Source: Streptococcus oralis (GTDB lineage Bacteria; Bacillota; Bacilli; Lactobacillales; Streptococcaceae). From it: a stretch of 64,000 nt of DNA. Below are positions 37,307 through 49,072 of this stretch, piece after piece. The first letter of the stretch is position 1. Each line of letters starts with the position of its first letter. Below the pieces are notes generated by a model. The model saw only the letters and a list, made by a program, of their open reading frames with translations. It was not told the DNA's origin and made no database searches. Location: contig NZ_KQ969550.1 of assembly GCF_001578945.1 (NCBI RefSeq), positions 93,022 to 157,021 of the forward strand, given 5' to 3'. Made by a program: the position numbers and the translations under genes.

Positions 37307-37606
37307 CTATTCCATAAGAGACCTCATTTTCTTTGTAAATCCAGCATCTGTCACAGCCAAAACCTTTCTCGATTTCCCGACTGCTATGCTTAATTCCAGT
37401 GTTGAAAACACGGTTATAACTTCTACTTGATAATAGTCACTTTTATCTTGAATCTTCTTGGTCAGATTGGGACCAGCATCCTGTGCTAGAAAGACTAGCT
37501 TAGCTTTCTGATCTTGGATGGCCTTGACCACCAATTCCTCCCCTGATATAATCCGGCCTGCTCGTTGAGCAAGTCCCAAGAGATTGCTTATCTTTTGCTT
37601 ATTCAA
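37307..37606 (-). CDS. ylxQ: L7Ae-like RNA-binding protein YlxQ
   Basis: 99 aa. L7Ae/L30e fold: [20 protein letters not shown], then [18 protein letters not shown]. Binds kink-turn-like RNA; probably a ribosome-associated protein. It overlaps ylxR by 8 nt and precedes infB by 16 nt. Confidence 0.9.
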   Translation of the reverse strand: MNKQKISNLLGLAQRAGRIISGEELVVKAIQDQKAKLVFLAQDAGPNLTKKIQDKSDYYQVEVITVFSTLELSIAVGKSRKVLAVTDAGFTKKMRSLME

Positions 37607-37892
37607 GTCCTAACTCTCTTCTTTTTACTTTGTGATCAACATAAGCGATCAACTCGTCATAAAAGCTTTCTTCCACTTCCATGTTAAAGCTGCGGTTAAA
37701 GACTTTCTTCTTTTTTGCCTCTAGGGCTTCTGCATTGTCTAGCTTGATATAAGCGCCTCGGCCATTGGCCTTGCCTGTCGGGTCGATAAAGACCTGTCCT
37801 TCCTTGTTCTTGACAATGCGGAGCAAATCACGCTTATCAATCACTTCGTTGGATACAACAGACTTGCGCAAAGGGATTTTTCTTGTTTTCAT
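37599..37892 (-). CDS. ylxR: YlxR/RnpM family RNA-binding protein
   Basis: 97 aa. DUF448 family: KTRKIPLRKSVVSNEVIDKR, KEGQVFIDPTGKANGRGAYI. The usual CxxC... zinc-like part is replaced here. In other Firmicutes this protein modulates RNase P. Encoded between nusA and ylxQ. Confidence 0.9.
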   Translation of the reverse strand: MKTRKIPLRKSVVSNEVIDKRDLLRIVKNKEGQVFIDPTGKANGRGAYIKLDNAEALEAKKKKVFNRSFNMEVEESFYDELIAYVDHKVKRRELGLE

Positions 37893-37913
37893 CTTTCCCT
37901 CCTCTAGCAGCTT

Positions 37914-39050
37914 TTATTCTTCTGTCAATTCGTCCGCAGCTGCGTAATCAACTTGACCTGCTTCTTCCATAGCTTCAAACTCACTTGCAGACTTGATATC
38001 GATACGGTAACCTGTCAAATGAGCTGCCAAGCGAACGTTTTGTCCACGACGACCGATGGCAAGAGAAAGCTTGTTATCAGGCACAACGACCAAGGCACGT
38101 TTGCTGTCGTTTTCATCAAAGATAACTTGGTCAACCTCTGCCGGTGCGATGGCATTGTAGATAAACTCAGCTGGATCTGCTACCCACTCGATAACGTCAA
38201 TGTTTTCTTCGACAGGAATCATACGATCACTCTTGGCATCGTAACGAGCTGGGTGGAATTTGCTAGTGATTTTCTTGATATTAGCACCACCACGTCCAAC
38301 GATTGTCCCGATAGCGTCCACGTTTGGATTGTGGCTGCGAACGGCAACCTTGGTACGGTCACCAGCTTCGCGGGCTACGCTCATGATTTCGACAGTTCCA
38401 TCGTAAACTTCTGGAATTTCTTGCTCCATCAAGCGTTTAATCATCTCTGGATGGCTACGGCTAACAAAGACGTTGACACCACGAGGGTTGTCTTCAACCT
38501 TGTAGACATAGACTTCGATACGATCGTGAGAAGCAAAGACTTCTCCAGGGATTTGGTCCTGTTTTGACAATTGGGCTTCGATGCTGCCAAGGTTGACGTA
38601 AATAAAGCGGTTGTCAAATCGTTCTACTGTACCAGACATGATTTCTTGCTCATGTTCTTTGTAAGTATTATAGGTAATAGCACGTGTTTGCTTGCGCATT
38701 TTTTCCATGATGGTTTGTTTGGCAGATTGGGCTGCAACACGACCAAACTCAGCAGGAGCTTCTTCAAACTTGATTTTGTCACCAAGCTCATAGGCTGAAT
38801 TAATGGCAAGGGCATCTTTCAAGCTGATTTCCAAACGGCTATCAAATACTTCATCAACAACTTCACGGACAGTATAGACAGTAAAGTCGCCTGTTTTTTC
38901 ATTGAAGTCGATAGCTACGCTGTCAGACTGACCATAGCGTCTGCGATAAGCGGAACGAAGCGACTCTACTACTGCCTCGATGATGTCTTCTTTTTTGATT
39001 CCCTTGTCTTCTTCCAAAATGCGGAAGGCCTCTAGCATTTCTTTACTCAT
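37914..39050 (-). CDS. nusA: transcription termination/antitermination protein NusA
   Basis: 378 aa. N-terminal RNA-polymerase-binding domain (MSKEMLEAFRILEEDKGIKK), S1 domain (EQEIMSGTVERFDNRFIYVN), KH1 and KH2 (VRSHNPNVDAIGTIVGRGGA, LAIGRRGQNVRLAAHLTGY). It lacks the C-terminal acidic repeats of E. coli NusA, as is normal in Firmicutes. Second gene of the operon. Confidence 0.97.
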   Translation of the reverse strand: MSKEMLEAFRILEEDKGIKKEDIIEAVVESLRSAYRRRYGQSDSVAIDFNEKTGDFTVYTVREVVDEVFDSRLEISLKDALAINSAYELGDKIKFEEAPAEFGRVAAQSAKQTIMEKMRKQTRAITYNTYKEHEQEIMSGTVERFDNRFIYVNLGSIEAQLSKQDQIPGEVFASHDRIEVYVYKVEDNPRGVNVFVSRSHPEMIKRLMEQEIPEVYDGTVEIMSVAREAGDRTKVAVRSHNPNVDAIGTIVGRGGANIKKITSKFHPARYDAKSDRMIPVEENIDVIEWVADPAEFIYNAIAPAEVDQVIFDENDSKRALVVVPDNKLSLAIGRRGQNVRLAAHLTGYRIDIKSASEFEAMEEAGQVDYAAADELTEE

Positions 39051-39092
39051 GTTTTCTTCACTTTTGAATCCTCAAAAGCTATCCTTTCTTTT

Positions 39093-39572
39093 CTATAGTT
39101 TTACTGCTAAACGTGCTTTTGATACTAAACTGTATGGAATTTGGACGGTTTTCTTACGTGTCTTGTCCATATACTCCATAGTCAACTCATCCTCTTCAAA
39201 GGATACCAAAGTTCCTTCAAAGACTTTTTGCTTATCAATGGCTTGGTAGAGCCCGACATGGATGTATTTCCCAACAGCTCCAGCGACAGCATCCTTGGTT
39301 TTCAAAGGACGTTCCAAGCCTGGACTGGTGATTTCTAGGAAATATTGTTCCGGGAAGGGATCAGGCTTGATGGTATCTAGGACAGGACTGATGATTTCTG
39401 TCAAGTCTGCCGTGTCGTTCAAGGTAATTCCTTCGGGTTTATCTACAAAAATACTGAGAATCATGTCACTGCCAACCTTTCCATACTCGATATCTACGAG
39501 TTCGAAAGGCGCTTGGATGACAGGTTCTACAACTTCTCTGACTAATTCTACGATTGTTGCGATTGCGTCCAC
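39093..39572 (-). CDS. rimP: ribosome maturation factor RimP
   Basis: About 159 aa: [56 protein letters not shown]. Needed for 30S assembly. The frame is open to 39620, but the extra part is not RimP-like. The conventional start is a GTG at 39572. AGGAGG ends 1-2 bases into that GTG, which is too close, and is instead 8 nt before an in-frame ATC at 39563; this is listed as a finding. First gene of the operon. Confidence 0.9.
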   Translation of the reverse strand: MDAIATIVELVREVVEPVIQAPFELVDIEYGKVGSDMILSIFVDKPEGITLNDTADLTEIISPVLDTIKPDPFPEQYFLEITSPGLERPLKTKDAVAGAVGKYIHVGLYQAIDKQKVFEGTLVSFEEDELTMEYMDKTRKKTVQIPYSLVSKARLAVKL

Positions 39573-39698
39573 CTCCTCATAAGCAAGAGGCGAAGATATT
39601 TCCCCGCCTCTCTTTCTCATATTCTTACTATCAGTATAGCACGTTTGTCAATTTATGTAAAGCATAAGCACTCAAACGGCTGGTTTTCAAGCTATTTC

Positions 39699-40334
39699 TT
39701 AAAATTCTGCCTCAACTCGATAGATGACTTGACCTTTGCTGGAGAATTTTTGCTCATACTCTGTCATGACATTGCCTTCAAAATCACTGGCATGCAAGTC
39801 TAGCCAAACACCATTGAGTTTCATCCCATACTGAGAAAAGCTCACTAGACTGTACTCAAACAAGCCACGGTTATCTGTCTTGAAATGGATTTCCCCATTC
39901 TCAGGCAAGATGCGCTTGAAGGTATCCAAGAAACTCTTGTAAGTCAAACGACGTTTTTCATGGCGTTTTTTAGGCCAGGGATCTGAAAAGTTTAGGTAGA
40001 GACGATCAATTTCACCGTCTTCAAAGTAGTCTGTCAAATCCGAACCATCCACCCACAAGAGCTTGATGTTAGGCACTCCAACTTCAAGGACCTTGTCCAA
40101 GGCGTAACTCAAAACAGACTTTTGAATATCAATCCCGATATAGTTGATATCAGGGTTTTGTTTAGCCATACCTGAAACAAAGGCACCCTTTCCACTTCCT
40201 ACTTCCACATGAATAGGATAATCATTTTCAAACAAGTCTCGCCATTTCCCTTTAGCTTCCAAGGGATTAAGGACCACATACTGGGGATTAGCCTCTAGTA
40301 ATTCTGTCGCCCCTTTACGATTTCTAACTCTCAT
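39699..40334 (-). CDS. trmB: tRNA (guanine-N7-)-methyltransferase
   Basis: 211 aa. SAM motif [16 protein letters not shown], then [19 protein letters not shown], and the family signature [19 protein letters not shown]. Makes m7G46 in tRNA. Start overlaps the ccrZ stop by 4 nt. Confidence 0.96.
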   Translation of the reverse strand: MRVRNRKGATELLEANPQYVVLNPLEAKGKWRDLFENDYPIHVEVGSGKGAFVSGMAKQNPDINYIGIDIQKSVLSYALDKVLEVGVPNIKLLWVDGSDLTDYFEDGEIDRLYLNFSDPWPKKRHEKRRLTYKSFLDTFKRILPENGEIHFKTDNRGLFEYSLVSFSQYGMKLNGVWLDLHASDFEGNVMTEYEQKFSSKGQVIYRVEAEF

Positions 40335-41125
40335 CTCTTCTTTCCATACTTGTCACGGAAGACGCGCAAGGCGTAAATCTCCCGGTTTACATTGTCTAAA
40401 TCTTGATTTTCACAGTATTTGGCAATCTGGTTCAAATAAGAATACTGACCATACCAATACAATTTATCTAACACTGTCTGATTGTACTTATAGCCGTAGT
40501 CTCTCAACCATTGACGCCACTGATGATCTGGAATGTAGTGGCATAGCAAATGCGCCACATCAAACATACGATCCGTCAGACGAACCGAATCCCAATCCAC
40601 TAGATAAACGAGTCCACTCTCTGTCTCAATCCAATTACTATGACGAAGATCCCCATGCACAATCGTTGCATGGTCTTCCCTAAAACCTGGAACCGTCCTG
40701 CGCAAATCATCAATCACCGAGTTTAAGTACTGATGTCGTTTCAAGACTTCGGGTGCTTCCTGCCTCCAAGACTGCAACAAGTCTAATGGAGTCTCCATGG
40801 TATATCCCAAACGGCTCAACTGCTTCATCAAGGGACGTGAGCGGTGAAGACGTGTCAAGATATTGATGATCTGCTTGCGATTCATATCGTGCGGTGTCAA
40901 GATTTTGCCCGTCAACCATTCCTGGGCACACATATCACGACCATCTGGCAAACGACGAGTCCATAGTAATTGAGGAGCGATTTGTTCTCTGGCTAGGCCA
41001 GGTAGGATTGGAGAGGTGTTCATTTTTACAAAGACGCGCTTCCCATCAGGGTAGCTTCCCATATAAGCTTTGCCGCTCTTCCCAGGGATAGGGGTCAGCG
41101 TTAGCTCATTATCACCCAAGTCCAT
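40331..41125 (-). CDS. ccrZ: CcrZ-like cell-cycle regulator, kinase-fold
   Basis: 264 aa. Aminoglycoside-phosphotransferase/choline-kinase-like fold: [20 protein letters not shown], catalytic [11 protein letters not shown] and metal-binding [20 protein letters not shown]. In pneumococcus the homologue next to trmB (CcrZ) links division with chromosome replication through FtsZ and DnaA. The assignment rests on this neighbourhood and the motif pattern. Confidence 0.85.
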   Translation of the reverse strand: MDLGDNELTLTPIPGKSGKAYMGSYPDGKRVFVKMNTSPILPGLAREQIAPQLLWTRRLPDGRDMCAQEWLTGKILTPHDMNRKQIINILTRLHRSRPLMKQLSRLGYTMETPLDLLQSWRQEAPEVLKRHQYLNSVIDDLRRTVPGFREDHATIVHGDLRHSNWIETESGLVYLVDWDSVRLTDRMFDVAHLLCHYIPDHQWRQWLRDYGYKYNQTVLDKLYWYGQYSYLNQIAKYCENQDLDNVNREIYALRVFRDKYGKKR

Positions 41126-41172
41126 TTCTTTCCTCCGTATAAAGTTTCCTTACTATTCTACTAGTTTTTAGT

Positions 41173-42222
41173 CTATTCGTCAACCAATCTTTTTAGTTGG
41201 TAAGGCAAATAAAACAATTGTAGGAAGAGACTAGCCCCTACAAGAGCCAACAAGGCTATTTTCTCTTGAAAAACCACTGCTCCGACCAGCAATTCCAGCA
41301 AAAGAACTGCACTTCCCACACCAAGCACAATCTGTTTCAATCCCTTCTCTTTCTCCCCTTTTTCTAGTGGAAATAGCTGAGTCAAGTACTGGTAGTCAAA
41401 GGCATGATAGAGGGCGAGTAACTGAAAGAGCAGGAGATAGTTAAATAAAACTACTACTGCTGTCGCGATCCAAGCTTGCTCGATAAAAATCACAGCTAAC
41501 AAGGATAGGAAGAGGAGGCGGAGACTGAGGGCAAAGAGGTCTCCATTTCGCAAGTAAGAACGAAGATAGAGGTTTTGCCAAATTTTCCCAGGTACCTTCT
41601 GAACAGTCTTTAGGATAAAATCCAGATAAGCGCGACGTTTGACACTATTTGAAACGCCCTTGACCTGAGTAAAGAGAGCAAAGAAACGAAGCAAAACTTG
41701 CTTGCGCTTGCTTTCTTGGGCGATCACATAGTCCCAGTCAATTCCGTTCTCAGTAAAAAATTTACTGGCTTTTTGGCGAAAGAGGAGATATTTTCCAGCT
41801 CCCAATAAAAGCACATAGATGAGAAAGACTGGCAAGCTATAACCCATGGCTAAAAATAAGGGCGCAAATAAAAGCAAGAAAAGGGTTTGGACAAAGAGCC
41901 AAAAGACCAGTGAGCGCACTGTCTGACCTTTGAGGTGAGACTTAACCTCCTCTTCACTGACTAAGAGAAAGAGCTTGTCAGGTCCTTCCATGTAGGTCGC
42001 GATTCCTCCCCAAGCCAAAAGTAAGACAGAGACAATCCCCAAAAACAAGAGGATAGGCCAGTGATTTTCAGGAAAATGTTGCAAGAGTTGACTGTGCTGG
42101 TAAGCCAGAAAACCGATGAGAACCAGCAGGAACAAGACAAAGTGGTCATTTAGAACATAACGCAGATAACCGACACACTCCTTACGAAAAGCCTGCTTTC
42201 TCTTTAAAAACAAGTCTTTCAT
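41173..42222 (-). CDS. ABC transporter permease, EcsB-like
   Basis: 349 aa with about eight hydrophobic segments (for example VLFLLVLIGFLAYQHS and ILLFLGIVSVLLLAWGGIAT). Resembles EcsB, the membrane subunit of a transporter tied to protein secretion, proteolysis and competence. Its start overlaps the stop of the ATPase gene by 4 nt. Substrate unknown. Confidence 0.82.
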   Translation of the reverse strand: MKDLFLKRKQAFRKECVGYLRYVLNDHFVLFLLVLIGFLAYQHSQLLQHFPENHWPILLFLGIVSVLLLAWGGIATYMEGPDKLFLLVSEEEVKSHLKGQTVRSLVFWLFVQTLFLLLFAPLFLAMGYSLPVFLIYVLLLGAGKYLLFRQKASKFFTENGIDWDYVIAQESKRKQVLLRFFALFTQVKGVSNSVKRRAYLDFILKTVQKVPGKIWQNLYLRSYLRNGDLFALSLRLLFLSLLAVIFIEQAWIATAVVVLFNYLLLFQLLALYHAFDYQYLTQLFPLEKGEKEKGLKQIVLGVGSAVLLLELLVGAVVFQEKIALLALVGASLFLQLFYLPYQLKRLVDE

Positions 42223-42950
42223 AGCTCCTCCTCTTTGGTCAGAGCCAAGTAAATATCATTCAAACTCGCTTCAGGCATGTCAAAGGCTTTACGGAGTTGC
42301 TGGAGGTTCCCCTGAGCCCGCACCTCTCCCTTGTGGAGAATGACAAAGGCATCACACATCTTTTCTGCTGAGTCTAGCACGTGTGTACTCATGAGAATGG
42401 ACTTGCCTTTTTTCTTTTCTACTTCTAGAAGCTGAATCAAGTCAGAAATAGCCAGCGGATCGAGCCCAAGGAAAGGCTCATCTACGATAAAGAGGCTCGG
42501 ATCCACGACAAAGGCACAGATAATCATGACCTTCTGCTTCATCCCTTTTGAGAAATGAACTGGAAACCAGTCTAATTTTTGGTCCAAACGGAACATTTTT
42601 AACAAAGGTTCCACACGCTCAAAAGCCACTTTTTGCTCAATACCATAGGCCATGGCAACCGTCTCGATATGCTCTCTGAGGGTCAATTCCTCATACAAGC
42701 TAGGCGTTTCTGGGATATAGCCAATCTGCTTACGATAGCTGGTCGCATCTTCTCGCAGGGTTAAACCATTAATCTTGATTTTCCCACTATAAGGTGTCAG
42801 AAGACCGATAATTTCATTGATTGTCGTTGATTTCCCAGCACCATTGAGACCAATCAAACCGACCAACTGCCCACTTTCAACTGTAAAGGACACATCTTTC
42901 AAGACAGGAACGTGAACATAGCCTCCTGTCAGGTTTTTAATTTCTAACAT
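42219..42950 (-). CDS. ABC transporter ATP-binding protein, EcsA-like
   Basis: 243 aa with a full ABC domain: Walker A GLNGAGKST, Q-loop, signature HFSKGMKQK (degenerate form of LSGGQ), Walker B LFIVDEPFLGLDP and H-loop STHVLDS. Pairs with the permease downstream. Its promoter region faces that of the HIT gene. Confidence 0.88.
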   Translation of the reverse strand: MLEIKNLTGGYVHVPVLKDVSFTVESGQLVGLIGLNGAGKSTTINEIIGLLTPYSGKIKINGLTLREDATSYRKQIGYIPETPSLYEELTLREHIETVAMAYGIEQKVAFERVEPLLKMFRLDQKLDWFPVHFSKGMKQKVMIICAFVVDPSLFIVDEPFLGLDPLAISDLIQLLEVEKKKGKSILMSTHVLDSAEKMCDAFVILHKGEVRAQGNLQQLRKAFDMPEASLNDIYLALTKEEEL

Positions 42951-43017
42951 ATTTTCTCCGAATCTGGTATAATGTAGCTATATTATATCAAAATTCAATA
43001 CAGTAGAGGTGGATTTT

Positions 43018-43428
43018 ATGTCAGATTGCATTTTTTGTAAGATTATCGCAGGGGAGATTCCTGCTTCAAAAGTATACGAGGATGAGCAGGTTCTTGCCTT
43101 TCTTGATATTTCTCAAGTAACGCCTGGACACACCTTAGTCGTGCCAAAAGAGCACTATCGCAATCTTTTGGAGATGGATGCCACCAGCGCCAGCCAACTC
43201 TTTGCACAAGTGCCAACAGTGGCTCAAAAAGTCATGAAGGCTACCAAAGCTGTCGGCATGAATATCATTGCCAACTGTGAGGATGTTGCTGGTCAAACGG
43301 TCTTCCATACCCATGTGCACCTCCTACCTCGCTACGGTACAGAAGATGACCTAAAGATTGACTTTATCGCTCACGAACCTGACTTTGACAAACTTGCCCA
43401 AGTCGCTGAAAACATTAGAAACGCTTAA
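43018..43428 (+). CDS. hit: HIT family nucleotide-binding protein
   Basis: 136 aa. Zinc ligands SDCIFCKII at the N-terminus and the histidine triad HTHVHLLPRY. Hydrolyses or transfers nucleoside monophosphates from dinucleotides and adenylates. The ATG at 43018 has GAGGTGG 5 nt upstream, so the ATG at 43009 is not used. Divergent from the EcsAB genes. Confidence 0.95.
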   Translation: MSDCIFCKIIAGEIPASKVYEDEQVLAFLDISQVTPGHTLVVPKEHYRNLLEMDATSASQLFAQVPTVAQKVMKATKAVGMNIIANCEDVAGQTVFHTHVHLLPRYGTEDDLKIDFIAHEPDFDKLAQVAENIRNA

Positions 43429-43437
43429 GGGGTTGCC

Positions 43438-43716
43438 ATGAAACTATCAAATCTATTGCTATTTGCAGGAGCTGCAGCCGGAAGTTATTTTGTCGTAAAA
43501 CATCGCCAAGCCATCACAGAGGAGTTTATGGATACTAGCGACCGTGTCGAGGCTATGAAGGAGGATTTGGATGTCATTCAAAATAGCCTGCAAATCATCG
43601 ACCAACAAAAAGCCCTTATCAAGGAATACCAAAAAGATTTGACCTACAAGTTCAAAGTCTTGGAAAAGGATTTCCAAACCAGAATGGCAGTCCTCCAAGA
43701 AGAAAATCAAGGATAA
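43438..43716 (+). CDS. small membrane-anchored coiled-coil protein
   Basis: 92 aa. One N-terminal hydrophobic segment (LLLFAGAAAGSYFVV), then a heptad-like helix to the end (VEAMKEDLDVIQNSLQII, KEYQKDLTYKFKVLEKD). Similar to YtxH-type proteins but not certain. It follows the HIT gene by 9 nt with RBS AAGGGG. Confidence 0.75.
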   Translation: MKLSNLLLFAGAAAGSYFVVKHRQAITEEFMDTSDRVEAMKEDLDVIQNSLQIIDQQKALIKEYQKDLTYKFKVLEKDFQTRMAVLQEENQG

Positions 43717-43784
43717 GAGAGTCTCCAACTTTCCTTAAACTCTTTTTGGATACTAGGTTTGAACAGAAAAGGGAGGAAATGAAA

Positions 43785-44438
43785 GTGAAACAGTTTTTAA
43801 AAGTTCTAGCGAAGGTCATCGCGATCCCTTGTGGTTGCCTCTGCCTGCTTGCAGCCCTAGCATTTCTACTACTTGTGAATCTTTTCAAGGCCTCCCCGAG
43901 TGACATCCAAAAAGGGAATGACGACTTAAAACAAATCTTTACCTCCCTTGACATGCCTCCTGAGAAAGTAGAATCAAATGGGAGGTATCAATTCGAGGGT
44001 GGAGGTTTAAATTTTTATGTCACTTTCTCAGATGAGGTCATCAATAGCCACCCCGTCCTAAAAGAAAGTCCAAAACTCACCAAAAACCGACTCGAAATCT
44101 ATGTCCTACAGGCAGGAGATATCTCTTACTATAAAGTAGGAGACAACTTGTTCAATCATGGCTTATTCCAATTTTTAGAGGAGGAAAGTGAAAAGTATCT
44201 CCAAGAAAAAGGAAAGACATTTAACCCTAATTACTCACTTCTCTTTTGGAATAATCAGGAAAGTTTTAAAAAGGGAATTTCATTCTATGAAAAAGCTTTG
44301 ACCTTGGTAGATATTCAGGATAACTCGGCGATCAAACACATTGATTCTATCACAGTTAAGCCTGGCAAAGAAGCAGAAATCAAGCAACTCATTCAGGACA
44401 TGGATGCAGCTGGCTTGCTCACTCAAAAGTACAAATAG
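43785..44438 (+). CDS. membrane-anchored extracellular protein, unknown
   Basis: 217 aa from the GTG at 43785 (8 nt after GGAGG; the ATG at 43779 is only 2 nt after it). N-terminal transmembrane segment (VIAIPCGCLCLLAALAFLLL), then a globular part with FEGGGLNFYVTFSDEVINSH and INPKEAEIKQLIQDMDAAGL-like end. I do not recognise a family. It ends before a bidirectional terminator. Confidence 0.65.
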   Translation: MKQFLKVLAKVIAIPCGCLCLLAALAFLLLVNLFKASPSDIQKGNDDLKQIFTSLDMPPEKVESNGRYQFEGGGLNFYVTFSDEVINSHPVLKESPKLTKNRLEIYVLQAGDISYYKVGDNLFNHGLFQFLEEESEKYLQEKGKTFNPNYSLLFWNNQESFKKGISFYEKALTLVDIQDNSAIKHIDSITVKPGKEAEIKQLIQDMDAAGLLTQKYK

Positions 44439-44490
44439 TAGACTAACTGGAAAATGATTTTTCGACACTAAATTTTCAATGATAACAAAA

Positions 44491-44510
44491 AAAGAGCCAA
44501 TCGGCTCTTT
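44491..44510. terminator. bidirectional terminator between the plus-strand gene and dnaJ
   Basis: AAAGAGCC, loop AATC, GGCTCTTT with A/T runs on both sides, so it serves convergent genes. Confidence 0.9.
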
Positions 44511-44515
44511 TTACT

Positions 44516-45652
44516 TTATTCTCCTTCAAAGGCATCTTTTATATGGTCAAAGAAGCCTTTTTTCTTTGGATTGACTTTCAAGTCGCCTGCAGCTGCGAAC
44601 TCTTTAAGGGCTGCTTTCTGACGATCGTTCAAACCTGTCGGTGTTACAACATTGACAGTAACGTATTGGTCACCAACGGCACCGCCACGAAGGCTCGGTG
44701 CTCCCTTACCACGTAGACGGAATTTCTTGCCAGTCTGAGTTCCCTCTGGGATGACCAATTCAACATCACCATGCACGGTTGGAATTTCCACAGTATCACC
44801 AAGAGCAGCTTGGACAAAGTTGAGGTTCAGATTGTAGAAGATAGTCGTTCCTTCACGTTCAAACTTATCGCTTGCTTCTACAGAAACCACCACGTACAAG
44901 TCACCATAAGGTCCACCGTTAAAGCCTGCTTCACCTTGACCCGCTAAGCGGATTTGTTGGCCTGTTTCCACACCAGCAGGGATTTTTACATGTACGCTAT
45001 GAGCCTGTTTTTCATGACCTGTACCGTGACAAGTTGTACATGGATCTTTGATTTCTTTTCCACGACCATGACAGACATCACAGGTTACTTGACGACGCAT
45101 CATACCTAGTGGTGTCTGAGTATCAACGTTAATGACACCAGCGCCATGACAGCGTCCACAAGTGACTGGACTTGTTCCTGGCTTAGCACCAGATCCGTTA
45201 CATGTACGACAGCTGGCTTCACGATTGTACTTAACTTCCTTTTCTGTTCCGAAGATAGCTTCTTCAAAGGTCAAATTCACACGGTACTGGAGGTCATCCC
45301 CTTGACGAGGAGCGTTTGGATTGCGCGAAGCTCCGCCTCCGCCAAAGAAACTTGAGAAGATATCTTCAAAACCACCAAAACCACCTGCTCCGTCAAAGCC
45401 ACCGAAACCGCCAGCACCACCAAAGCCACCGTTGGCACCCGCAGCCCCATATTGGTCGTAGGCTGCACGTTTTTGGTCGTCACTCAAAGTTTCATAGGCT
45501 TCTTGAACTTCCTTGTACTTTTCCTCAGCACCAGGCTCCTTGTTGATATCTGGGTGGTATTTTTTCGAAAGCTTACGATAAGCCTTTTTGATCTCGTCTG
45601 CCGAAGCGTTTTTTGACACCCCCAGACGATCATAAAATTCAGTATTGTTCAT
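44516..45652 (-). CDS. dnaJ: co-chaperone DnaJ (Hsp40)
   Basis: 378 aa. J-domain with HPD ([10 protein letters not shown]), Gly/Phe-rich region ([16 protein letters not shown]), four CxxCxGxG zinc repeats ([32 protein letters not shown]), and a C-terminal substrate domain. Stimulates DnaK ATPase. A terminator precedes it (45889-45916), so it may be transcribed partly by readthrough. The 230 bp before it hold no gene. Confidence 0.97.
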   Translation of the reverse strand: MNNTEFYDRLGVSKNASADEIKKAYRKLSKKYHPDINKEPGAEEKYKEVQEAYETLSDDQKRAAYDQYGAAGANGGFGGAGGFGGFDGAGGFGGFEDIFSSFFGGGGASRNPNAPRQGDDLQYRVNLTFEEAIFGTEKEVKYNREASCRTCNGSGAKPGTSPVTCGRCHGAGVINVDTQTPLGMMRRQVTCDVCHGRGKEIKDPCTTCHGTGHEKQAHSVHVKIPAGVETGQQIRLAGQGEAGFNGGPYGDLYVVVSVEASDKFEREGTTIFYNLNLNFVQAALGDTVEIPTVHGDVELVIPEGTQTGKKFRLRGKGAPSLRGGAVGDQYVTVNVVTPTGLNDRQKAALKEFAAAGDLKVNPKKKGFFDHIKDAFEGE

Positions 45653-45888
45653 ACAAGATACTAAGAGCGAACAGAAAGCGACTGAAATTTAGGAAACCGA
45701 CAAGAAATCCTGATTTCTTAGGAGGTTTATCTAATTTCCAAGCTTTCCGCTCGAGTTCAATTACGAACACCCTTATTCCTTTCTGTTAATATTGCGGAAT
45801 GAAACCACGATTTAGGTCGGATTCAATTCCTTTCTTTTATATTGATAAGACAAATCCCAAACAAATTAGGTTTCATCCCTTTTTATCG

Positions 45889-45916
45889 AAAAACAGAGGC
45901 TGGGTTGCAACCTCTG
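45889..45916 (-). terminator. terminator after the dnaK-linked gene
   Basis: CAGAGG, loop, CCTCTG, T5 on the minus strand, 7 nt after the stop at 45923. Confidence 0.8.
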
Positions 45917-45922
45917 GATATT

Positions 45923-46371
45923 TCAATTTATTTCAAAGTTTTCTAAAAACACAATTGCTTTATTTTGGTTTATAATCTGCTTCCTTCGTTTTGAATTAAA
46001 CTTATGATAATTTTGTAAATACATTATTACCAATACTATCGTTAAAGCTCCTGCAACATACGATATTATCGATGGAATAATTGAACTATTCTCTTGAAGT
46101 CTTGGAAAAATGCTAATTGTTAACAATGATATTAAGGAAGGGAAGAAAATTCCCCAGAATATATTATTTATAATTCCAATATCATTTTCCTTATACGCAT
46201 GCTCTGCAAGAATATTGACTTTATACTCTCGTAATCCCTCTTCTTGACCGAGTTGAAAATGATTTTTTATTTGATTTTCGAGCTCAGTATAATCCTCAGT
46301 TGCCAGTTTTATAAACTTATCATACTGTTCTTTAGAATCTATGACTGCAAAAAGATTAATATTTGTGTTCA

Positions 46372-46372
<1 letters not shown>
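45923..46372 (-). CDS. two-TM membrane protein between dnaK and dnaJ
   Basis: 149 aa. A soluble N-terminal half (NLFAVIDSKEQYDKFIKLAT) and two transmembrane helices (IFWGIFFPSLISLLTISIF, SYVAGALTIVLVIMYLQ). Its ATG overlaps the dnaK stop (TAATG), so translation is coupled. I recall a gene of unknown function at this place in pneumococcus. Family not recognised. Confidence 0.75.
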
Positions 46373-48216
<1,844 letters not shown>

Positions 48217-48238
48217 TTAATATTATTAACTATAATTA

Positions 48239-48502
48239 TTATGGTTGCCAATAGCGGAATGATTCTGGGAAATCTGGATTTCCTTCCTCGTATTCATAAT
48301 CAGATGGCACTCCAACTTCATCTAATTTCTCATAAATATTTTCTGTGTTAAAATCAATTCCTAACTCATCTAACACTTCCTCCCCATGTTCAGTTCTAAA
48401 ACTGTCCCAATCAATATAATTTCCATATACGAAGTCATCATTTCCTACATTAGTATAAACGTAGTCCGCAATAATTTCTTTCCAATTTTCAAAATTAAAC
48501 AT
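48239..48502 (-). CDS. small acidic protein between grpE and dnaK
   Basis: 87 aa: MFNFENWKEIIADYVYTNVG to NPDFPESFRYWQP. Acidic with a high share of aromatic residues and no membrane segment. It has a good RBS (GAGAGGAT) and sits 16 nt after grpE, so it is part of the operon. I know of no family for it. Confidence 0.65.
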   Translation of the reverse strand: MFNFENWKEIIADYVYTNVGNDDFVYGNYIDWDSFRTEHGEEVLDELGIDFNTENIYEKLDEVGVPSDYEYEEGNPDFPESFRYWQP

Positions 48503-48518
48503 AACCCTTTTATCCTCT

Positions 48519-49034
48519 CTAGTTATACACCACTACCATGGCTGGGCGTAGGATGCGGTCATGAAGTTTGTAGCCTTTTTGGAAGACTTGGGCGATGGTA
48601 TCCGCTGGATGTTCGTCATCTGCTGGAAGAGTCTGGATGGCCATATGGTAGTTATGGTCAAATGCTCCGTCCGCTGCTATTTCTTCAATTCCTTCTTCTT
48701 TCAAAGCATGAATCAAGCTCTCTTGCACCATTTCCAAGCCCTTCTTCACATCATCTGTCAAACCTTCAACTGCTAATGCACGTTCTAGATTGTCGAGCGA
48801 TGGTAAGATTGCTTTTGCCAAGTCCTGACTACGATAACGTTGCAAGTTTTGACGTTCTTCATTGGCACGGCGTTGAATATTTTGCATCTCCGCATGAGCG
48901 CGAAGGTATTTATTTTCAAACTCGTCCGCACGTTCATTTGCCAAGTCTAGCTCTGACTTTTCAGGAGTTGTTTCTTCAGTCGTTTCAACAACTTCCTCTT
49001 CTTTTACTTCTTCGTTTTTTGTTTCCTCAGACAT
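48519..49034 (-). CDS. grpE: nucleotide exchange factor GrpE
   Basis: 171 aa from the ATG at 49034 (AAGGAGG just upstream; a longer frame to 49076 is not used). Long N-terminal helix rich in Glu, then [20 protein letters not shown] and the signature [20 protein letters not shown]. Releases ADP from DnaK. Confidence 0.95.
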   Translation of the reverse strand: MSEETKNEEVKEEEVVETTEETTPEKSELDLANERADEFENKYLRAHAEMQNIQRRANEERQNLQRYRSQDLAKAILPSLDNLERALAVEGLTDDVKKGLEMVQESLIHALKEEGIEEIAADGAFDHNYHMAIQTLPADDEHPADTIAQVFQKGYKLHDRILRPAMVVVYN

Positions 49035-49072
49035 TTTTCGCCTCCTTTTTAGGAATTTATGTAATTTCATGT

